A DNA stretch of 64,000 nucleotides, taken from NCBI GenBank assembly GCA_013398955.1, contig VWPU01017864.1, positions 124,001-188,000 on the forward strand, given 5' to 3'. Positions 1-11,856 of the stretch are shown here, piece after piece (within the stretch, counting starts at the first letter, position 1; each line of letters starts with the position of its first letter). The notes under the pieces are model-generated. The model was not told the DNA's origin, did no database searches, and saw only the letters and a program-made list of their open reading frames with translations. The position numbers were made by a program, and so were the translations under genes. This DNA comes from Callaeas wilsoni. Its lineage: Eukaryota; Chordata; Aves; Passeriformes; Callaeidae.

Positions 1-1059
1 GTCCCCCCCTTGTCATCATCTCCACCCCCCAAATCTGGTATATCACACTTGTCACTGAAATAATATTTTCACTAAGCCATGCCCTGCCATCCAGCTTTTG
101 GTTCCACTGGCTGAAATTTTCTCTTAAAAGCATGTTATGCAACAATCTGGAATGGAGATAAATCCAGTGATGGAAGAAACTGAATACACAGATAATTGGT
201 ACTTGTACTGAAAATGTCACTTAGCCCCCAGATTCTTAAAGTAAAGCAATTGGGACTCTTAAATTACTACCCTTTTCTGCAGATGTGAAGTATTTGCAAC
301 CCCTCACATTAAGACACTTCTTCCATTAAACAGGGTATTTTCAAAGGCGCTTAAGGCTATTAAACAGCTAAACCGTACTGGAACTGAAAGGTACTGGCTT
401 GGATTTTTGTTTGTTTGTGAGATTTTGGAAGATAATTGAAGATAAGCGAAGATAAGGTAGTTGTTAATTTAAACTATTTCGCAGTTAATATGCAATAAAC
501 AAAACTGGTGGTGTTTTCAGAAAATATTAAGCTTCCTAGTGGTTAAAAGTCTATTCAGCAAGTTATATTAACCTGCTGTTTTTCCCAAGTATGAGCAATT
601 GAACTTTCCTTTGCAGTAAATGAGGGCTAATGAAGAATGTGAAATACAGATGGAATAATATTCCAATCACGTGCTTGCTTGCAACCTCACAGAGAGGGGT
701 ATAGCTTTCACTGCCTTCAGTGAATTATGACAGTACAGAACAAGGCATTGTGTACTGCTAGAATTAATTAGCATTACTGGCTCCATTTGAGGGTGACCAG
801 ATGTCCACAGCCAAAGCAGGATACCTATCTCTGGTTGCCAGGATTTCAAAAGGACAACAACGTGCAAATCAAGCCAAATTATGTTTGTACTGCAAAAATT
901 ACTTCAGCTTTTGGGATTTTCCTTTGCAAAAGGGAGTAATAACATAAACAAGTGGGGTTTGTGCTTGAGAGAGTCTGATTCTGTTACCATACCTACTGAC
1001 GTTTTCCTTTATAAAGCAGGAGTGAGTTTGCAGGGTTCTTCAAAGTCTCAGTCATTATC
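1..1059. other. Unique AT-rich non-coding sequence
   Basis: I see no gene, RNA gene or recognisable repeat here. The open frames are under 90 codons, start at arbitrary ATGs and show no family motif. The opening bases are a short C/T-rich tract. Confidence 0.55.
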
Positions 1060-1061
1060 AC

Positions 1062-1122
1062 TTCTTCAATTTCACTTCTTCACCATCTGTAAAATAGGGT
1101 TAATAAATAAAAATATTGTAAG
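1062..1122 (+). repeat. MIR-like SINE remnant (tentative)
   Basis: A short stretch around CCATCTGTAAAATAGGG followed by TTAATAA resembles the conserved 3' half of MIR/CORE-SINE elements, where a 'CATCTGTAAAATGGGGATAA' segment is typical. Only about 60 bp match and the upstream tRNA-related part is not recognisable, so it may be coincidence. Confidence 0.4.
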
Positions 1123-1125
1123 TGT

Positions 1126-4100
1126 AACAGTGTGAAATACAAACCAATATGTCTGGGGTACAGATCCAGCAAGAATAAATAATCAGGCCAGCTTAGGACA
1201 TTCAAGGCATCAGCTCAAATTAGTCTGTAGAGCACTACAGTTTAAGGATAGTATTAACAAAACATGGTATTAAGTGACCAAATAGCATTTTGCAAAGCTG
1301 AATAAAGGTGCAACCAAACAGAAAGTCAGTTTTTGCAGTCTAATAATACAAAACTGATCATAATCCAGGGTACACCAGCAGCCGGGAAAAGCTTAGCATG
1401 ATGATAGACAAATGAATTACTGCAGCTTAATGACATCAGCAGAGCTACAGGAACTGACTAGAGCAGCGTCCTTTGCCACCAGCAAATGCTACCTAAAATG
1501 CATTAAACTAATGTGTTAATCTAAACCACAATGAACTTGCTACGCTGCAGTAATTCCATTCAATTTTGTGTCACAACCCCTCCAACTTTTCACTAGGTTT
1601 TATTTAACCCAATGCAGATTTACTCGCTGACTTCAAAACTCCAGATCCCCAACACTGGCATTCAGTGGAGATTCTCAATTCAATGTTGCCTTTGTCAGAT
1701 TCCAGAATGAAGACCCTCACATTCAAATCCATCTTGAAGAAATACTGACCTAACGCCAGTCCCTTCACTCTTTTTCACTCTAGTCAGTCATTTAGTAGAA
1801 AAGGTCTCTATGGGTGTCTCTATTTTACTGTTGATCTTCTTCAAGATGTAATATGATATGCAAGTACCAAGTTCCTCTGAAATATTTTTTGCAGTAAAAC
1901 TGCCACCATACCCCTCCATAATGTAAAGGTACTGTTCTTAAGCCAGGAAATATTCTGATAATCAATCCCTCCTACTTCTGAGTACAAGCCTGAGAAGAGG
2001 ACCTAACAGAGATATTTTAGGACTTGCAAGTTTATCATGAAGTTTTCAAAAGGCACAGAATCATGGTCCCCGGTAAATCATTTAAAGGGTTAATTTTTCT
2101 CCCTGTATAAAGTGTTCCTTTTAATCTGGGATAGTCTTGCTTCATCTCTCAGCTGTAGGAGTTCATTAAGACTCCTCCTGATCTGTTAATAAGCCACCTA
2201 TTCAGATCTCTTTATGCTTCCAAGTGTGAAACTGCAAACTCATTTTGAACGGAACACTGGCTACTTTCTCTGTTATCTTTTATATGTGCAGTCAGTGAAA
2301 TCTTATCAAGAGTGGACATGCAATTAACATGAAGAATAATGGAGTAAATGACTTTCATCCAAGCAGAAGCCCTGTGAAGTAGTGAGATGGTAACAGCACA
2401 GGCCTTCCCTGCAAGGGACCAGCACAAGAATTTGTAAACAGGTGTTTTGTGTAGTTTCTTAAAAATATAATGGCAAAGATGTGATAAGGGACCATCTTCT
2501 GGGAAGGCAAGTGAGGCATGCTTTTGTTGCAAGTGGATCTGAGTCAGCTAGTGAGCAAAACAGGAAGAGGGCTTCTTGGGAAAGAGACCTCACATGGTGC
2601 AAAGAAGAAGAAATGCCAAAGTGAACGATCCTGGGCTCCTTCTGTCTTCAGAAAGAGGACAGGCATGATGAAGAAACCACATTAGGGAAATAGGACAGTA
2701 CAATATAGATGTTATACTATTGGATTTCAGATCAACCACATATAGAATCACTTCTGTGAGCTCTGTGCCTGTTTGTTTTTAACTAGCAGATGTCCTTTGA
2801 GGTTCAATTTATAAATCTGAAGAACCTTCAAGATATGGGAGGTGAGAAAGGTGTGCTTAAATTACTAGACCACCAGGGAGCAATAGCCGTAGACTTTACT
2901 TGTGGGTCAATATTGCAATATAATCTTGTGTCTACCAGGAAATAATGGGGTGGAGTGGTCATAAAGGATGTGGAAGGGAAAGATGGCACTCTGGTGTTCT
3001 CAAATCAAAGCAAGGCATGGGATTGGCTTCCTGGAATTTGAACACATCAGCCTCGTAAGCTTGTAAGTAGGAAAGGTTTACTCAAAACTATACGTCAGAA
3101 ATCTCCTACTTAATAATTACCTGCAGACTGTGACAAAACTACTTCTTGTCTTTTTCTCAGCTTAACCAAGGAGGCTAACAAGCACGAGGCTGACCAGTCA
3201 GGACCCCAGTGAGGGGTCCAAATCCAAGCCACAGGAATGTGAGAAAAAAATTATCATCTTCTAGCTGGGATTTTATCTGTTTTGAATGTTAGCTCCTCTG
3301 GATCCCATCATTAAATGCACAACAGTCTGCTTTTTGACAATACACTTAATAATTGGAGAGTGCTGATGCTAACTATACTAGATACCAGACTTCTCTTTGG
3401 TATCCTTCAGTACTTTACTGTTTCCTTGGTAGTCCACAGAGGTGATAATTGTGTGTAGAGTGGATTTGCTGAGGGTTTTATTTTTAAAAACTTAGTAGTT
3501 ATTGTCTATTTCTGTCACAGCTTTTACGGTGATGGTTTTTTCAGTGATGGTTTGACAATTTTTATTTTCAAATTGACAGTTCTGATAATGATGTACTACT
3601 CAGGAAATCTGTAAATCTTCTGGTGAATAAATCCTGTGTATATTTTTGTTTAATGTATTTGGCAGCATTTTAATGGATTTAAAATTACATTTATTGTTCA
3701 TGAGACTGTGTGACAAGGGATGGATTTCAACCACTCCTTTCCCAGGAAACATAGCCTTATTACTTGATGTAGAAATACTGCTTTTACATATAGGCTACTT
3801 ATCACAATTTAAACTTGCCCTCTGACAGTGATTCACATAAACCTTGTATGCTCCATGGCCAAACTGGGAAGCTCAGCAAGACTGAATGTTATCAGATTCT
3901 CATGTTTCAAAGGAAAATATATGGATTATGATTAAATTAAAGCTGCTGTTCCTGTTTCCTGCTATATCACCTTAGTATTGCTCAGTCCAAGAGCATCTTG
4001 CACTGTGACCCACATGGAGCCTCTCTGTCTGACCATATCTACTCTTCACACGCATCTGACTGTAGCAGGGGAGGAGGGAGATGGGAGGAGAAGGGCAGGA

Positions 4101-4935
4101 CACCCAGCATCTCTCTGCTCTTAGGCATGTCGAGGCAAGATATTTTTGATGAGTCCTAATCATTCCGATCTGTTATTCCGATCTGGTTTTGTGTCTGAAA
4201 GCGTATCCTAACCTGCTCAAGCAGGCTCACCAAGCAAGCCAACATCACAGGCATCTGTCATGGGAAAGGTAATGATATTGCCAACCACAGGATTGTACAG
4301 GAGCCCATTCCATCAAATTCTCATTCAGGTCCCTTAAAAATCATTCTCCGTCTTTATGTAATACTCTTCTTCATACTGAGAGACTGCTGTGAGAGGCTTT
4401 GAAGACAGTAGGGGTCCAGGGATTGCCCACAAGATTTTTGATTAGCTCACATAAGTTAATCATGAATCATGATTGCTTCAACCCACACTTACCTATTCCT
4501 GTCAGAGCTACTCTTAGCAGCAGTTTTGTGCTTTTCTAGCTTCCCACAGAACTGAACTGTCATCAGGGAGACATACAGTCCTTAACAGACCCTCTTATCA
4601 AATGATGTCCCTAATTTCAGTACCACAGCAAATGCATTCACTGCACAGCTTCCTCATAAGTCATGTTCCATAGGAATGCTGGCCTGTTGGGTAATTAGCC
4701 AGCATGGAGCAGTCAACATTTATTAAATGGGCTTCTATGCATTTCTCTCTCTTGCCCCTCCTCACTGACTGAACATCCAAGGGGTGCTGCCTGTGTATAA
4801 TCATGGATGCTGCTAATGTGTGGTGGCACGTTAAACTCAGGACACAACTTCGTCTCTCCTCTCTCTACTGTGGTTACTCCATAACCCCACTGGCCTGGGG
4901 CCACCAAGGGAAGAATGTTCCATCCAGACTCCTGC
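1126..4935. other. Unique non-coding sequence
   Basis: There are about 3.8 kb without a recognised element. The longest open frame (2212-2532, minus, 106 codons) has no recognisable domain and lies within chance expectation. No convincing splice-bounded exon was seen. Confidence 0.5.
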
Positions 4936-5000
4936 CATTTTTGTTCACCACAAAAAAACCCAAATCAAACCAAAAAACCCCACCAAAACCCCAGAACAAG
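4936..5000. repeat. A/C-rich simple repeat
   Basis: Low-complexity sequence of A runs and short C runs (CAAAAAAACCC-type units). On the minus strand it is the G/T-rich pattern seen repeatedly in this window (10.7, 17.4, 20.6, 27.2 and 60.3 kb). Confidence 0.7.
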
Positions 5001-5907
5001 TGAATGAAGCATTTTCATTCCAACGTGTTCCAGAAAGGGCATGGGAAGTGGCAACATTTCAATTTGGTCAGAAGATTTTATTTTACCTTTGATGCTTTAC
5101 TCTTGTGATTTAGAACAGTCTGTCCTCAGCATTCCTTTATTTAGTGTGTGGGTGCAAGGGCAAGAACCTAGACAAAATCCATTTTTCTACCCTTCTTTTA
5201 TTCCTCCTCATGAAACTGGCAGAACCATTTTTGCTTTGTTTTTTATTTCGAAAAGAGAAGAATAACAAAAGTGGCAAGAAAATCCCTTCACTCTCTAATT
5301 TAAGAAAAACAGGTGTTGGCCTGTTTTTACTCCAGTGAGGTAAAGTGTTGTTACTGCTGCACAGAGTGACTTTTTCTCTAAAATACAACTCCCTGATGTG
5401 GACATTATACCAGCATAACTAAAACAGAGTCAGATTTGTTTCCTAGTCACTCGCAGTAGCTACAACTGCCAACTTTTCTGTGCAAACAAGCCATCCTAGT
5501 GTCATACCTGGATCGTGGTTTTGCAGAACCCTTTGAGACAGCTGTCCTTGCCCATTAGTTTCAAAGCATTTCTGCGGCTGCCTAGACAAACATACAGTGG
5601 GGTGGCAAATGTAGTCTAATCTGGCTGTAGTGTCCCACTGCCACTAGAGACAGGAATTGACACAGCGTGGAAAACCTCTGGCTCGCAAATTGTCTACCAG
5701 AGACCCTAGTGAATGTGAAGTCATGGGGTTAATTTCAATTTACTAGAGAAATTTCTGTTTATAATGCCAGAAAAGCTGATGGTAGTATTGGCCTGAATGT
5801 TCCCATTTTTGCCTGTTCTTTCTCTTTCAGTGTACTATTTCCTCTCTTTTCTAGGTCAGATGATAATAACTTACCAGGGAGCTGTAAATGTGAAAGAAGT
5901 TATTATA

Positions 5908-6030
5908 TCATAGAATCATCATAGAATCATCATAGAATCATAGATTCATAGAATGGTTTAGACTGGAAGGGGTCTTAGAGATCATTTAGTTCCAACCCCA
6001 CTGCTCTGGCAAGGACACCTTTCACTAGAC
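5908..6030 (-). mobile_element. CR1 LINE fragment, 3' end
   Basis: The plus strand starts with three overlapping copies of TCATAGAATCA and continues through GAATGGTTTAGACTGGAAGG to TTCCAACCCCA and CACTAGAC. This is the reverse complement of the avian CR1 3' end. Only about 120 bp remain, so the copy is strongly 5'-truncated, as is usual for CR1. The terminal octamer array is longer than the usual two units. Confidence 0.95.
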
Positions 6031-8831
6031 TGTAAAATTTGCTATAATACAATCATAATTTAATCATCCATGAAGATATATTGAAATTTTTAAAGAAATG
6101 ATAACTCTGATGTTATTAATTGTGATTTCAAAGAGACTAATTAGAATTTGTTCTCTTTGTCACTTTGACTGATACTCTCTCGTCTTGGCTGAAAATCTTC
6201 TCTTGGAAACACTACAAAATATTTTGAAGAAATAATAATAAGAAGTGAAATAGGAGTGAGCAATATCAACTATACTAAGTTTAGTGATATAATTTCTCTC
6301 TCCCATCAACAGCTACTCATACAAGTCACGTCTAAGGAGGTCACAATCATGTGATCTGTTCCACTGAACACAAATCTTTGACTTTCTGCTGCATGCTACC
6401 CATGAATTCCTTCGCCCTGTATTTAGAATAGTGCTGTGAGCACTTGTTATCTTCTAGAACAGATTGTGAGGGTTGAAGAGATTCATATTTCTTGCAAACA
6501 GCCACCCATTGTTGGGGGTTACTCTCCTTCCCTGTATCCTGGTATGGATGGAAAAAGAAGTTTATTCTTGGCAGGACTCTCCACATGTTCAAATTTTTCC
6601 ACTTTCCCAAGAAAGGCTTTTGTCTCTGTGTCTAGAAATGAGAACAGTCTCAAAATTGAGACAGGCCATTATATAATGAGATCAGAAGGAAACTCTTTGC
6701 CCTATGCTTGTAAGCTTCATTTCTGTCTCTCACTAGTTATTTTTAAGGTGTGTATCCTCATGACCCAAGGCAATCCATAAATTGTACATTACTAAAAGCC
6801 TTGAAATGGCTTGAGATAACAGACTTTCCTGTAACAGACTGAAAAATGATTTCCAAGAACTTTCATAAGTTCCTGTATTATTATTTAATTATTCCATTTC
6901 ATCTATAATGGCACAACCATAAGACAGGAGTTCAATTGTAACTGTTTGGCACCTTAAAGCAGGCCTTTCCATCTGTATGGAGAACTGGGTTCTTTTTGGC
7001 TAATGTTGTTTGTCTAAAATATTAGACACCCAAACTATTCCTTTCTCCTGTTCCTTTTGTGATCTATGGACAAAACAACTCACCCCGCCTCAGTAGGCTG
7101 AATTACCTCTATAATTTTCAAAATTCTTTGAACAAGTGTCCAAAGAGCGTCTAGCTGAGGCAAAATACCAGTTTTCAGATGATAAAACTTAGACAACATG
7201 AGTCCTATCCTAAAGGAACATAAATTGCGTTAAGAATCTTCCAAAGTGTTTTTAAACTCTTATTGTTAAATGGTATTATTTACTGTTGTGGAGTAAACTT
7301 ACTTGTCAGTATTTTATAAAAGTCTGGATTTATATGAAGAGAGTCTTTAAACATATGAGGTTTTTTTCTAAAACTGGTAGGCTCTTTGAAAAAGCTCTTG
7401 TTTGCCTTCCTAATTCTCCCTTTGCTGCTATTTAAAAGAGCGGTGAAAAATGTGCTCACTCTAACTTGGACAGAGATAGTCCAAACTAATTCTATGCTTT
7501 CTTTCCAAGTAGTCAGATCCAAAAATCCATTGAGGTCATTGATGTTTAAATTGGTTTTGGCCTCCAATGGAAACATATAAGAGCTCATTTTGTAGCTTCA
7601 GGCCTTGTGCTAGTACCAGGCATAAGTGCTATTTATCCTTTCCATGCATAGAAATCCAGCTAAAAGAGGCAGCCAATTATTTTGGTCCAATTTTTCATGG
7701 TCTTCATGGAAATGAAAGAAGGGAACAAAATCCACTTATTAAAACTGGCCCATCTCCATTTTATTCAAATGGGTCACAGTTCATTTCATACATTCCTAAA
7801 AAAATATACTTCTGTTGGGAGAATAAGCAGGAATAAAATTTATCATTATCTACAATGACAAACTTGTGGATGGACACCAGTTTTCAATGTACTTTTAGAA
7901 TATTTTTCTTCTAAAATATTAATAAGTATGTTAAAATTGAACTTTTACTGTTTAATCCTCTTCCTGAACTACAACAGCATATTCAAGATGACTAAACCAT
8001 TCCTAATTCAGTTCTGCATGATTCAATCAAACACATCCAGTTAGAACATCAGGTGACAAAACATAAAACAAGTTAAAAGATTTTTAAAAATCGCACTTTC
8101 TCCTCTAAGATTAGCCATTTGAGAAAAGGCATATTAAATAAAACCCAGTTAGTGACACAGTAAAACATTCCAAATACAATCCCTATCTGTTACCAAGCTG
8201 AATGTTCAGACCTTGCTACAGATGAGTAGACATAATGCTCTGGCATGGGTTTCAAAATGTAATTATAGATGTCAATCAGGGAGTCTTTATGTTTTAACAC
8301 TTCAATTTTTCACTGTCTCTATCTCTCCCGCTCTCTCTTTTTTTCTTTTTAAATCTCTGGTGATCTTATTAAGCAATGGGTTTAAGTTTTTGAACCCATC
8401 ACTGATCATAATCTTGAAATCCTAAAGACCTCTGCTTGTCATCCAAGCAGACTTCCTGCAACCTTTAACTAGATGCTGAAGAAGAAGCAGTTCCTTCCTT
8501 ACACTGTCTTTTTTATAGTTCTTGCATAGCCAAGTGTCTTGACCAACTTTATTTTTTCCCTAAACCCTTCATTTCTCAATTATAGTGAGAGTTGTGTGTT
8601 GTTTCTTACATAGAATAAATGTTCAGAGGTCTAATCCAAAACTTTGTGAAACATTGTTTGAAAACCATTGCCTTGTAAGTGCATTTGTAAATGTCTTTAG
8701 CCAGTGTGTGTGCTGTCATGCCTTTGAGACAAATTCTTTTCTTTCTTGGACCTGATTTTCAGCTGAATTTGTTTTGCAAGTGTAGCTGGCCAGACAATGA
8801 GAACTACATTTTTGTGGCAGTATTGGAGGTT
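6031..8831. other. Unique AT-rich non-coding sequence
   Basis: I see no gene or clear repeat. The open frames (6436-6780 plus, 114 codons; 7280-7588 minus, 102 codons) overlap others in opposite frames and contain no recognisable domain. A short pyrimidine-rich tract lies at 8311-8357. Confidence 0.5.
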
Positions 8832-9573
8832 TCCAGTGCAAGGTGCTGAACTTGGGCCAGAGCAATCCAGGGTATCAACACAGGCTTGGGGATGAAGAGA
8901 TGGAGAGCAGCCCTGCCCAGAAGGACTTGAGGGTGCTGGTGAGTGAGAGGCTGGACATGACCCAGCCATGTGTGCTCACAGCTCAGAAAGCCAAACATAT
9001 CCAAAGCACCGTGGGCAGCAGGGTCAGGAGGGGATTCTGCCCCTCTGCTCTGCTCTGCTGAGACCCCACCTGCAGTGCTGCATCCAGCTCTGGGGTCTCC
9101 AGCAGAAGAAGGACATGGACCTGTTGGAGTAAGTCCAGAGGAGGCCACCAAGATGATCAGAGGGATGAAGCACCTCTCCTATGAGGAAAGGCTAAGAAGA
9201 ATTAGGATTGTTCAGGATGGAGAAGAGATGGCTTCTGGGTGATCTAATTATGGCCTTCCAGCACCTGAAGGGAGCCTACAAGAAAGGTGCAGAGTGACTC
9301 TGAGGGCATGAGGTGACAGGACAAGGGGAAATGGCTGTAAACTGAAAGAGAGTAGGTTTAGACTAGATATTGGGAAGAAATTCTTTTCAAGGCACAGAAA
9401 CAGATTGCCCAGATAAATTGTGGATGTCCCATCCCTGGAAGTGTTCAAAGCCAAGTTGGATGAGGCTCTGAGAGACCTGGACTGCTGAAAAGCATCCCTG
9501 CCCATGGCAGGGCTGTTGGAACTAGATGATCTTTAAGGCCCCTTCCAACCCAAACCATTCTATGATTCTATGA
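8832..9573 (+). mobile_element. CR1 LINE, 3' portion with decayed pol C-terminus
   Basis: About 740 bp of CR1 in sense orientation, ending in ATTCTATGATTCTATGA. Translated pieces match the end of the CR1 ORF2 protein in two frames: around 8843-9000 a frame reads ..LGDEEMESSPAQKDLRVLV.., and around 9130-9200 another reads ..ATKMIRGMKHLSYEERL... The frame change and stops show that it is dead. The element lacks the reverse transcriptase core through 5' truncation. The 3' UTR with CCCTTCCAACCCAAACCATT is well preserved, which points to one of the younger avian CR1 subfamilies. Confidence 0.95.
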
Positions 9574-10737
9574 AATTTGTCCTTGTTCTTCATTAGAAGA
9601 AACAGTTAAAGAGAGTCCAAAGGTGTGTGGGAATGAGGAAATTCACCAGCCTACACTCCAAGAGCCCATACTCTGAATATAGGATGTAAAACTTTCTATC
9701 AGGAAAAGAAATTAGAGAAAAGGGTTATATCTGATGATATCACAATAGCTGGAGCAAAACCTTCCCTGAAGTATTATCTTCTTAGCATTTTTCTTCAAAT
9801 CATTGAGATTTATATGTGAGAGCTGGAACTGTGACTTTTATAAAGCTTTGAAAAGTGTTTCAAGTATTCTTTTATGAATATTTTTGTTTATTTTTAATTT
9901 CACTGCATAAATAGACAACACTTTCTAACATTGTCAAAAAGCCATTTAGTCAGGGTATTATTTTAGTGCTCTGTTTCTAAACTCAGCCACATGTCAGAGA
10001 CTGTTCAGACCTCCTTAATGCTGACTGTAATTGCCATGATGAAGTTTGTGGCTATGTCCTTTCAAATAGGATGGCTTCCAAATAAGGAGCGACGATTCCC
10101 TCCCGACATAGGAAACCACAAGCAAATATTGCCATGATGTACACCCATTATTGCTGACTATTTGTGTCAGTGTTCTCTCCCTTCGTGACACTGCTATCTA
10201 TACAACAAATTTCCCTCCTTTAGATCACAAAAATATGCTCTAGTGAAATGTTACAGCTGGATATTTGTCTTGAATTGTCAGAGATTAAATCTGGTTAGAT
10301 TTAACTTAACATGGTTAGAGCCACAACAGCAACATCAACATAGATATCATATATCTGTGTTATGATAGATAACATTTTTGTTACTCTTGGACACAGCTGC
10401 AAGGATCTTGGTGAAGGGCTACAACTAGGTTGGGTTGTTCAGGTGCCTTTCAGTCCGCTGCTCATCTGTCAGTGGTGAGATAGAAAACTGATAAACTGAT
10501 AAATATGTCCACAGTACTAAGGAACTGAAGATTATTTCATGTATGTTCTCATTCCGCCTTTGAATGGAAGTGAAACCTTTCAGTGCTTTCAATCTAGGCT
10601 CCAGTAAAAGAGGCATGTCCACTTCTTTGTCCTCAGGGACTAGGAGATTAGATCCGCTCTCTCTTTTTTCTTCTGGTGGGAAGTATCTAGATTTTCCTCT
10701 CAGTTCTGTCCTCCATGTAAGATATCTGTTGGAGATG
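9574..10737. other. Unique non-coding sequence
   Basis: No gene or recognisable repeat. The open frames are under 70 codons apart from frames that run into the neighbouring G/T-rich repeat. Confidence 0.5.
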
Positions 10738-10816
10738 TTTTGGGGTTTTTTTACGGAAACAGTTTTTCTAAAAAAACTGTTTGGGTTTTGTCTTGTTCTA
10801 AGTTTTGGGTTTTTTA
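10738..10816. repeat. G/T-rich simple repeat with embedded hairpin
   Basis: Low-complexity G/T-rich sequence (GGGTTTTTTT-type units). Inside it lies a perfect inverted repeat: arms AAACAGTTTTT at 10757-10767 and its complement at 10772-10782, separated by four bases. Confidence 0.7.
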
Positions 10817-11589
10817 TACAAACATGTGATTAATCCTAGTTTTGATGTGCCACCAAGGCAGACAACCTTCTCTTACCTTGGGTGATAATACACTGCCTAC
10901 TTTTCTTATTTTCTTGTGTTCTCTCCACACACAAATACCAGCAGAGCTAAGCCATTGTAAACAAGAGTGTAGGAGCAAGTGCCTTGAATAACTGCTGAAG
11001 AGGAAAGATTTACTGCTGAATAGACGTGCTGGCTGCCAGCACTGAGACTCATTTTTCAGCTGTTCTTCAGGCTGTTAAATTATCAACAGGTGTTCCTGAT
11101 AGGGGAAGTGGTACGTTGTTGATGCCGCAGTGCTGATTCATTCTCACCCTAGGTGCACCAACACACGTTCACAGGGAGGTACTGTGGCAACAAGGTTGTG
11201 GCAGGCAACCTGCAGTGTTTCTTCTTCCAGACACCACACTTGTGCTCTCTGAATCTGCTTCTCCCGGAGGTCCCACTTTTACAGCTCTGTGCATGTATTG
11301 GCATCAAAGTAAGGCACTGGTAGAAGCCCGTCACCGAGAGGCTGGCCTTGGAGTCAGTCTAAAAGTTTCAGGGAATCCACACTTGGAGGCCAGCTTCTTG
11401 AGGATTAGATGTACAGACTGGCATAACACTGAGCTTAAGTGAAGAAATCTTATATCACTTAAAGTAGGGAACTGAACCTAAGTTTCCAGTTTTACAAACA
11501 AGTGTCTATTTTTATGGTCATTTAAGTTTCTCTCATATATAACATAGAAAGCTCTATTAAATTTCTCATCACAAGCAAACTCCAAATGT
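10817..11589. other. Unique non-coding sequence
   Basis: No gene or repeat is recognised. Two short opposite-strand frames (11149-11334 minus and 11215-11442 plus) overlap and have no family features. Confidence 0.5.
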
Positions 11590-11615
11590 GGTAGAATTCT
11601 CTATAGAATTCTACC
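11590..11615. repeat. Perfect inverted repeat beside a CR1 3' end
   Basis: GGTAGAATTCT at 11590-11600 is followed by the four-base spacer CTAT and the exact complement AGAATTCTACC at 11605-11615. Two bases later the CR1 3' end begins. Confidence 0.9.
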
Positions 11616-11617
11616 AT

Positions 11618-11856
11618 TCATAGAATCATAGAATGGTTTTGGTTGAAAGGGACCCTAAAAATCACCCAGTTCCAATCCCTGTGACGGGGCAGAACACCTC
11701 ACAGTAGACCAGGTTGCTTAATGCCCCATTCCCTTGAACATTGCCAGAGATGAGGCACTCACAGCTTCCTGTTCCAGTGTCTCACCACCTTCACAGGAAA
11801 GAATGTTTTCTATATATCTAACCTGTATTTCCCCTCTTTCAGTTTGAAATATATTT
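11618..11856 (-). mobile_element. CR1 LINE fragment, 3' end
   Basis: Starts on the plus strand with TCATAGAATCATAGAATGG and continues through AAGGGACCCTAAAAATCA, CCAGTGTCTCACCACCTTCA and CCCTCTTTCAGTTTGAA. All are landmarks of the minus-strand CR1 3' region in the order expected from the 3' UTR into the end of pol. The 5' truncation point lies near 11856. Substitutions are scattered and no open frame is left. Confidence 0.95.

Noticed and set aside
3200..3230. GGGTCCAAATCCAAGCC, considered as a tRNA T-loop
   Set aside because: No acceptor stem, anticodon arm or A box upstream fits a tRNA.
5908..5950. Short direct repeats that could suggest a CRISPR-like or satellite array
   Set aside because: They are the terminal octamer repeats of a CR1 LINE. 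There are no spacers of uniform length, and the DNA is avian.
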